Part shown: positions 57,282 through 64,000 of the stretch, piece after piece
Position numbering within the stretch: the first letter of the stretch is position 1
How the letters are laid out: each line of letters starts with the position of its first letter
DNA from: Isoetes taiwanensis
Taxonomy: Eukaryota > Streptophyta > Lycopodiopsida > Isoetales > Isoetaceae
Reading direction: 5' to 3'
DNA: 64,000 nucleotides
Assembly: GCA_021234155.1 (NCBI GenBank)
Contig: JAJEKV010000001.1
Coordinates: 37,556,826-37,620,825, forward strand
Translations under genes and position numbers: made by a program
The notes under the pieces: model-generated
What the model saw: only the letters and a program-made list of their open reading frames with translations
Told to the model about the DNA's origin: nothing
Databases searched by the model: none

Positions 57282-59123
57282 TCATTTGAATTCTTTTGAC
57301 AAGTATTCCCCTTCTCTGTCTGATCTTATGCATTTAATTTTTCTATCTGTCTCTAGTTCACCTTCAGCCACAAATAGTTTTAAGGCTTCAAAAGCTTGAT
57401 CTTTTGTTTTTAACAGATAACATCTTGTTCTTCTGCTAAAATCATCTATGAATGTCATAAAGTATCTATGACCTTCTATTCCTGTGATATTAATGGGTCC
57501 ACACAGATCTGTATGGATCAGATCCAACACCCTTTTTGATCTCTTGGCTTTTGTTTTAAATGCAAGCCTTGATTGCTTGCCAAGCTGGCAACCTGCACAA
57601 AGCTTTTTCTCTTCATCCATTTTTGTTGTTATAAGCTTGCTTTTAATGAGCAGATCAATATTTGATGAATGAGTGTGGCATAACCTATTCTGCCAAGTTG
57701 TTTTTGAGACACATTCAACAATATTGATAGATAATGTGTGGTCCTTGTGAAAACCAAACAAATTTCCTACTCTTCTTCCAATGAATTTCAAAATATTATT
57801 GAGAAATATTTTGCATTCAAGTTTTTCAAAAACAACCTTGTAACCAAGATCCACAAGTTGGCACACTGAAATTAAATTCCTCACAAGTGTTGGCACACAC
57901 AACACTTCTTTAAGTAACACACGTTTTCCATTCAAATCAAATAATTCTAATATTCTAGAGTCCCTAATTTTCTGCACTCCACCATCTCCAAGCTGCACTT
58001 GGCCATTCTCTTTTTTACATTCTTTTAAAATCTTGACATCATGCACTACTGACTTTTCTGCTCCTGAATCTATAATGAGAAATTTGTTATTATCTTTAGC
58101 AGAGAACTCAGAAACATTTAACACATCTTTTACCTCAATGTCATCAGAGTTTTCTTCAATTGTATCTTCTATAATATTCAGGCTAGCACTTTCTTTAAAA
58201 CGTCCCCTTCCTCTTTGTGTTCTTCCTCGACCTCTGCCTCTTCCTCCACTACCCTTTGGACTTGGGCAATTTGCAGATATATGACCTTTACCATCACAAT
58301 TAAAGCATTTAAATTGCTTACCTCCACTTGGACATTCATTTTTCAAATGTCCATATTGATTACAAGTATAGCAGGGCCCTAATCTCTCCTTTGCAAAGCT
58401 GGAACCACCTCCTCTTTTCTGTTTTCTTGCAAACAATACTTCTGGAGATTGATCATCCCCAAGCATACCTTTTGACTGTTCAAATTCAGTTCGAATCATC
58501 CTCAAGGCGTGTTCCTTTGAAGTGGCTATATTTCTTACTAATGTTGCAAGCTGAGAGTTGTGAGAAACAGCCCTAGATAGTGCCAATATTTGATATTGCT
58601 CACTTAGAACATTCCCAGCTCCTTCAAGATCTGCCACAATTGAATCAAACTTCTCCAAAAAATCTGTTAGCTCATCTTTTTCAAATAATTTTAGCTTTCT
58701 TAGTTGTTTTTCCAACAGATCTATTTGAGATGAACTTTTTACCTCATATTGACTTATAAGATACTGCCACATTTCATGTGGTTTCATCCCTCTTAACCTC
58801 AGCTTCAGAGCAGTTCCTACTTTGCTTAGAATTATCTGTTGAGCTTCCATAATTTTGGTGTCATCTGTTACAGTAACATTAGGAGCTGCAGCTACTCCTG
58901 AACCTTGTGGAGCTCCAGTCCCTCCTCCTGGATTGCTAGAGCTAACTGTTGGGCTTGTACTTCCAGAACTGGCTGAACCAGTAGCTTGACCACCATCTAC
59001 AAGATGCCACAAGTGTTCAAATTCTAGGACAGACTTAATAGACTCCTTCCAGACTTGGAATCCAGTGTCCCCCTTAAATACTTCAATTTGATTCAACAAA
59101 TTTGCTGCAAATCTAGTAGACAT
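57282..59123 (-). pseudogene. Copia gag-protease-integrase ORF
   Basis: 613 codons. A gag region at residues 1-240 is followed by two CCHC knuckles (CYTCNQYGHLKNEC, 251-264, and CFNCDGKGHISANC, 273-286), an Arg/Gly-rich linker, the protease active site IIDSGAEKSVVHD (DSG, Asp352), a pre-integrase zinc region with KLCAGCQLGKQ, and integrase with HTDLCGP (Asp540) and IRSDREGEY (Asp603). It ends in a stop in the middle of integrase, just after KEFK. The start ATG lies 20 bp beyond the primer-binding site and fits a normal Copia gag start. The protein would be cut short before the third catalytic residue region and RT, so the element is not autonomous. Confidence 0.92.
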
Positions 59124-59155
59124 TATGACTTAAGCCAACCTGGCTTTGATACCAA

Positions 59156-60430
59156 TGTTAGGAATATAAGTCAACTAGATTTTTCAACTCAAAATACAAC
59201 CTTCAACTTTTGGACAATCAACTTGACACTTCAAGTCAAATTATATTCAGATCAATCTATGATCTACACTTCAACACATCAAGCATAAAGTTGAAAATTA
59301 TCATGAATTTCCTATAGAAATTCATGCAAGCAAGGGAGCCACAATATGGTCCCTAATCCCTTGCGATATAACAAGCATTTCAACCATTAGCTTAAATCAT
59401 AGTCATTAATGCACAATAATACTGTAGCTACGGGATTGCCTTAAACATTGTAGCTATAGTTTTACTTGACCAAACAAGAACTTCCTGGCTTCAAACCTCT
59501 TCCGTTAATTCGATCTACAGTCTGGTGATGGTTTTAGCATTACTGCAAATCATATTTATTGTGTTCTCCGTCGGTTCAGCTCGGATAATAGTTCTAAGTT
59601 TAGATTTCGGTGGCCTCGAAATATCCCACAGGCTTTGTGCATGAAATCTGCTTGTTTCGAAATATCCCACAGTCATTATGGTTGAACTCTGCACTTTAAA
59701 TCATTGACCCTAAAAAAAATTTCGAACCATTGTAGAACATATTAACTCCCCTTTAAAATTCCTTGCAGCTAGTCTTCATGATGCTACCACAATCTTCATA
59801 CCATTGTATCCTTCAATCCACTTAATCAAGTTTACCTAATATATGTTGTTAACCAAGTATGCAGAAAGAGTTCTAACTTGTGCTTTAACATGTTCTTCTG
59901 TCTGCAAGCTCTAAGTTTAACTGCTAGCCTTGCTTCAACTGTGTACAAGATTCACATGACCAAATATCTAACAGGCGTGTCCCGATTGTCTGTGCTACTA
60001 AATGTCATCGTCTAGATCGATATATATTTCCAACCTATCCATATTTGAGTGCATGTGGTAGAAGTTTGCATCAGAATGTGGAAAATAACATGCGATGACA
60101 AGGGGAGGGGGAGGGGAGGGGGGGTGGAGGGGAGGGTCCTCACATTGGTTCTACACCTATCTCCGTATATAAAGATTGTATCTGCATGCCTTGTGTAGTA
60201 AAACTGAAGGTGTCAATAGAGCCCTATAGTAGTAGGATTCCGCCATGTTCTCGCTTGCCCGTGCACTCAGTGAATTATGAATATTGCTGATAACTTGGCA
60301 GATTTACTATTCTTCCATAAGTAGGTTTCAATGTTTCCATAAGGAAAATGAAATTCATATTCTTGGCTATGGAGTTCAGGATGTTCCCCTTCTGCCATGG
60401 AAAGCCCCTACAATTCTAGGAGAACATACT
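59156..60430. other. Copia 5' LTR (outer end not resolved) and AT-rich DNA
   Basis: The first few hundred bases from 59156 should be the 5' LTR of the Copia element. I cannot find a second LTR in the window to fix its outer end. A G-rich run lies at 60100-60138. No gene seen. Confidence 0.45.
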
Positions 60431-60454
60431 TAACTACAATTTCTATTCAAGAAT

Positions 60455-60655
60455 GGTGACATGTGCAGTTGCAGTAATAGCACCCCGAGGGATTGCAACA
60501 GTGGTAGCAACACCTCGAGGGGATGTAGGAGTAGCAGTAGCAACACCTTGAGACGTTGCAGGAGTAGCAACATCAATAACAGCAGCTTGAGAGGTTGCAG
60601 GAGCTGCAGCAGCAGTAGCAACACCCCAAGAGGTCACAATAGCAGCAGAGTACTT
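60455..60655. repeat. GCA-rich minisatellite (~33-39 bp units)
   Basis: Repeated GTAGCAACACC(C/T)(C/T)GAG and TTGCAGGAGTAGCAAC words, about five irregular units. Because the units are multiples of three, both strands have open frames; the minus strand would encode an Ala/Thr/Pro-rich repeat (VATPATSQGVATATPTS). No evidence that it is translated. Confidence 0.75.
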
Positions 60656-61651
60656 GCATTAGAGGTTGTAGCTGCATTTACCTCAGGGGCTGCAGAGCTA
60701 TTCCTTTATGCACAATGTCTATTACATCATGGTTAGGTGAGTGAAGAATCCTTACCTTACCTTAAACTAAAGTAGCAACACCACTAGTGTTTCTTATTCC
60801 CTCATGCGAGTGAGTTCTTGTTGACATGGCTCCTACTGTAGCGGGGTGAGGTCATAGTCGACATACAAAGAGTTGCCTTTTTTCATCCATTATCGGCGTA
60901 TGTCTCTTATCAATGCAAATGCCACTGTGAATTTTGTAATACTAGTTGGTCGTAGCACTTAATGCCAAGACACGATGCCCACGTGCAGAAGAGCATGGAA
61001 TCTCATCTTAAAGAGGACTATTGTCTGGATCTTCTTCATGAGCTCCTCCCTTGCCTCTGTGGAGAAGGCCTTAAACCACGGCATTGTGACCCATGCGCTT
61101 TCGTTCTTGTTACTCCTCGAACAACGTTGCAATATCCTCTATGCAATAGATGGATGTACCAGCATTGTCACTGAGTGTTCCTAAAGCTAGGACCTGCTTT
61201 AGCTTGCCTTTGCTATGTAAAATTTGCTTGTCTTGTTGGACGTGTTCTAAACAACTTGATATAGGCAGTAGGTTTGTTGTCCACATTAGCCTAAATTTGT
61301 CTTTAGATACCTTCAGATGCCCCATTTAATGCGAATTGTGAATGGCTTGCTCCTAGATTTGAGTATATACTACAAGCTTGCCTAGCCAAGTGTGTTACAT
61401 GTGCCTTTGCCCTTATCTCCCTTTTCAGAGTAGAATCAATCTTTAGAGGGACAAGATTGATCAAGGTGTTAGCGAGGAAGTGGTAGAGCAAAAGCAATAG
61501 AGATCATTTTATATTCAAAGCTAGAGCAAGAAACAATTTTTTAATTAAATTCACTCACTTTATATGTAAACGCCTTATGTTTTCAAATATAGTCATGATA
61601 AAGTGCCGGCTTATTCTAGCGTGTGAACGTGGAAACATCAACATGGACTAA
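60656..61651. other. Intergenic DNA, unrecognised open stretches
   Basis: A minus-strand stretch at 61325-61110 (KFRLMWTTNLLPISSCLEHV) and overlapping plus-strand frames have protein-like composition, but I cannot name a family. No splice structure is evident. Confidence 0.35.
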
Positions 61652-61989
61652 TCTAAGTAGGAGTCTTGCAATGTGGCATTAAAACAATAAGCAATAGGGA
61701 TTGAAATGTGCCACTCATGAGGTGGAACAAGAAAAGGCCAAACATGCCACTTTATTGAGAGCTAATGTTACGTTGCTTTACTAGAGATTGACACATTTCT
61801 CTTTCTGTTTCTAGCAATAGTCTAAGTAGGAGTCTTGCAATGTGGCATTAAAGCAATAAGCAATAGAGATCCAAATGTGCCAGTCATGAGGTGGAATAAG
61901 AACAGCCCAAACATGCCCCGCTTTAATGAGAGCTAATGTCGCATTGCTTTATTAGTGATTGGCACGTATTATTTCTGTTTCTAGCAATT
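61652..61989. repeat. 169-bp tandem duplication in the SWEET promoter
   Basis: Two adjacent units, 61652-61820 and 61821-61989, each starting TCTAAGTAGGAGTCTTGCAA and ending TTTCTGTTTCTAGCAAT. They differ at a modest number of positions. The second unit ends 85 bp before the SWEET start codon. Confidence 0.92.
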
Positions 61990-62032
61990 TGTCCTACTAA
62001 CACCTGTGACATGTGGACCAAAATGATTAATC

Positions 62033-62039
62033 TATAAAT
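62033..62039 (+). promoter_or_regulatory. Probable TATA box of the SWEET gene
   Basis: TATAAAT 41 bp upstream of the ATG, just after the duplicated promoter segment. Transcription would start about 30 bp later, leaving a very short 5' leader. Confidence 0.5.
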
Positions 62040-62073
62040 GGAGCTCATGACAAAGAGACTATTGAGTGTTGAC

Positions 62074-63491
62074 ATGGAGGGCAATACAACTCGAGTGGTA
62101 TTGGGAATCTTAGGTAATAATTTGACTAATTTTTCGATGATGAAAGTGTTGAATCGCATGGAACAATGACATGAAGTTTCAACTTGCAGGCAATGTTACT
62201 GCTTCAGCATTTTTCTTGTCCCCTTTGTAAGCCCTTAAGAATGGATACCCTTAGTTATTGAATATATTTTAACATCAAGTGCTTTCCATTATTCAGGCCG
62301 ACATTTTGGAAGATTGTGAGGAGTAAATCCACCAGTGACTACTCACCATTACCATATCTTGCTTCCTTCCTTAATTGTCTACTTTGGACATGGTATGGTT
62401 TTCCATATATCACCGACAACAACCTTCTTGTTCTGACAATTAATGGAGCCGGAGCTATTATGGAGTTTTTATACTTGACAACTTATTTCACTTTCACTTC
62501 AAAAAAGAAAAAGGTGATATTTCAACTTTAAAATTCCTTAATATTTACAAGCATTATTATCACTAACATTGTTTTGTATAATTCTATTTGTTCCACCATT
62601 TTCCTCGTCTGGACATACAATAATATATGTACAGACTTACACAACATATTACACTAATTGTGCATTGAGCATTCATGGAAAAGGAAACAATATTCCATGA
62701 AACAATCTGTTAATACATGATAGAATGGAATGGGATGGAAAATACGATGACAAGATATAAAGCTTTTGTTATCCCTACTTCATGTAAATTCACATTGTAA
62801 AAGATTCATGTGGGTAGTTCATATGATCAATGATGGACCAATGGGCATAGTTCCTCACGTGATTTATTTATTATATTCTAACCTTACAATTATTATTTCA
62901 GGTTATCGTTGCTACAACATTTTTTGCCATTCTACTATTTATCGGAATCACAATCACAATATCAATGATATTCTTACAAGATAGCAAAAGAGAACTATTT
63001 GTCGGTTTACTTTGTGTCATATTCACGATATGTATGTATGCCTCTCCACTATCTATCATGGTAGGCTTGGATGCGAACTCTTCTATTTCTTACTTTCTAT
63101 GCCTTACTAATGTTGGTTATTGTTTATTTTTCTGCAGCGGTTGGTTATTTCTACTAAGAGTGTACAATATATGCCCTTTCTACTATCTTTCTTCACTTTT
63201 ATCAATACTAGTATATGGCTTGCTTATGGGGTTCTTGGTCATGATATGTTTATCATGGTAAATGCAATGTTCTTTGCTATGCTACTACTTGCATTGTCTA
63301 TTTTGATACTGATATATTTCTTCTTTTAGATACCAAATGGCATTGGTTCTCTTTTAGGAATAGCACAACTCATCCTATATGGTGTTTATCGCAACGACCA
63401 ATATGATTCGAAAATTGCATGCATGGAAGAAACTAGAGATACATCAAACAGCATTGAAATCTATATACAAGAGCCATCTAAACAGTATTAG
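62074..63491 (+). CDS. SWEET: SWEET sugar transporter, 6 exons, apparently intact
   Basis: Passive sugar uniporter of the MtN3/saliva family, seven membrane helices as two three-helix bundles joined by a linker helix. Exons 62074-62113, 62190-62226, 62297-62513, 62902-63060, 63138-63257 and 63330-63491, all GT-AG with matching phases, give 244 residues, a normal size. First bundle: GILGNVTASAFFLSPLPTFW, STSDYSPLPYLASFLNCLLW, TWYGFPYITDN, LTINGAGAIMEF. Second bundle: MYASPLSIM, STKSVQYMPFLLSFFTFINT, SIWLAYGVLGHD, IPNGIGSLLGIAQLILYGVY. The four hinge prolines (SPLPTF, SPLPYL, ASPLS, YMPFL) and the pocket Asn residues (INGAG, IPNGIG) are kept. The short tail is polar. The clade, and so glucose or sucrose preference, cannot be told by eye. 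Confidence 0.95.
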
Positions 63492-64000
63492 ATGGCATCT
63501 GCTCTAGGAACCATGCAAGACTGCATTTGTTGCGATAGAATGTAATATAAATGCTGAGTAATATAACATTTGTCACATGTCGAAGGCTGTTTAGACCAGA
63601 TGGCAGAATATTTTCAAGGTTGTTTTTATATATTGCCTAAAAATCTTCATACTAGGCAAGATGGAATAATTTTAAGATTCCTAGAGGATACAATAAGAAG
63701 GAACTTTGAGATGATGGCTAACTATTTATATTGTACAAGAATTTATTGCGGCGGCCTTTCCCGCCTCAAATCTGTCGTTCTATTTAAGGTTCTTGAAATA
63801 AATTTGTTTAGTAAATTGAAATAGAGTATGCATTTGAAATCAATTTGGTGTTCAGTAAATGAAATATAAAGGTCTGGGTATAGACTTTTTTTTTCTCTAT
63901 TCGAGTAAACAGAAGTTAAGAGAGTGAAAATTTATGAAGGAATATGTAGTACATTGTGTAAAGATAAGACATCATTAATGTTCGAGCATGATTATCTTTA
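63492..64000. other. 3' flank of SWEET
   Basis: Probable 3' untranslated region. A canonical AATAAA at 63797-63802 lies in AT-rich sequence about 300 bp after the stop and could direct polyadenylation. No further gene to the window end. Confidence 0.5.

Larger units (their letters stand above)
55443..59156 (-). mobile_element. Copia LTR retrotransposon, 3' truncated
   Basis: Minus-strand Ty1/copia element. The 5' LTR end (plus-strand TGTTAGGA from 59156) is followed by a Met-tRNA primer-binding site (minus TGGTATCAAAGC, 59154-59143). Gag-protease-integrase lies at 59123-57282, integrase tail and RT start at 57128-55938, RT palm at 55895-55446. Gene order (integrase before RT) is that of Copia. 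Coding breaks are few: a stop at about 57281, a TAA near 57162 and a stop at about 55936. The 3' end (RNase H and 3' LTR) is lost at 55442, where it meets gypsy RT. Confidence 0.93.

Noticed and set aside
60443-60637. Ala/Thr/Pro-rich protein gene on the minus strand
   Set aside because: It is a GCA-type minisatellite whose units are multiples of three; no signal peptide, exons or conserved flank.

Overview
The window looks like nuclear DNA of a land plant. Two genes read through from start to stop with clean GT-AG introns: a PIN-LIKES (PILS) auxin carrier and a SWEET sugar transporter. Around them lie recognisable remains of plant-type families (a G-type lectin S-receptor-like gene, a PLS-type pentatricopeptide repeat gene, a histone H3 gene) and many retroelements with the plant Met-tRNA primer-binding site. 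The PPR style and the LINE-rich, nested repeat landscape would fit a seed-free vascular plant such as a fern, but the species is inference only.

Layout. 1-3455: two LINE copies in the same minus orientation. 5553-7575: an L1-type LINE on the minus strand. 7.6-17.0 kb: mostly non-coding, with small tandem repeats, a decayed S-receptor-like gene (11.3-12.3 kb) and an intact 216-bp hAT-type MITE. 17046-24988: a 7.9-kb CACTA-type element with terminal inverted repeats and a 3-bp target duplication; it carries a tandem array of a 1.13-kb unit and no recognisable transposase, and sits about 40 bp inside a Ty3/gypsy LTR. 25.4-29.1 kb: a histone H3 pseudogene, an unrecognised broken ORF, then Ty3/gypsy gag and protease cut off by a LINE (29.1-30.95 kb). 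31.4-35.4 kb: PPR pseudogene, Copia scrap, a hairpin MITE, a further LINE copy and a Helitron-like end. 39800-42271: PILS gene, 10 exons, 398 codons. 43.5-55.4 kb: a pile of LTR retroelement pieces holding two copies, in opposite orientation, of a 2.9-kb non-autonomous element; one has an exact 8-bp target duplication inside a gypsy reverse transcriptase. 55443-59156: a nearly readable Copia element on the minus strand with its 5' primer-binding site. 62074-63491: SWEET gene, 6 exons, 244 codons, with a TATA box and a 169-bp tandem duplication just upstream.

Only PILS (an auxin transport facilitator family, normally in the ER membrane) and SWEET (passive sugar transport) are likely to be working host genes. 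They are 20 kb apart and nothing links them functionally. The rest is a record of nested transposition: CACTA into a gypsy LTR, a LINE against gypsy protease, the 2.9-kb element into gypsy RT, and Copia ending abruptly against gypsy RT. The most unusual structures are the CACTA element with its satellite cargo and the inverted pair of 2.9-kb elements.
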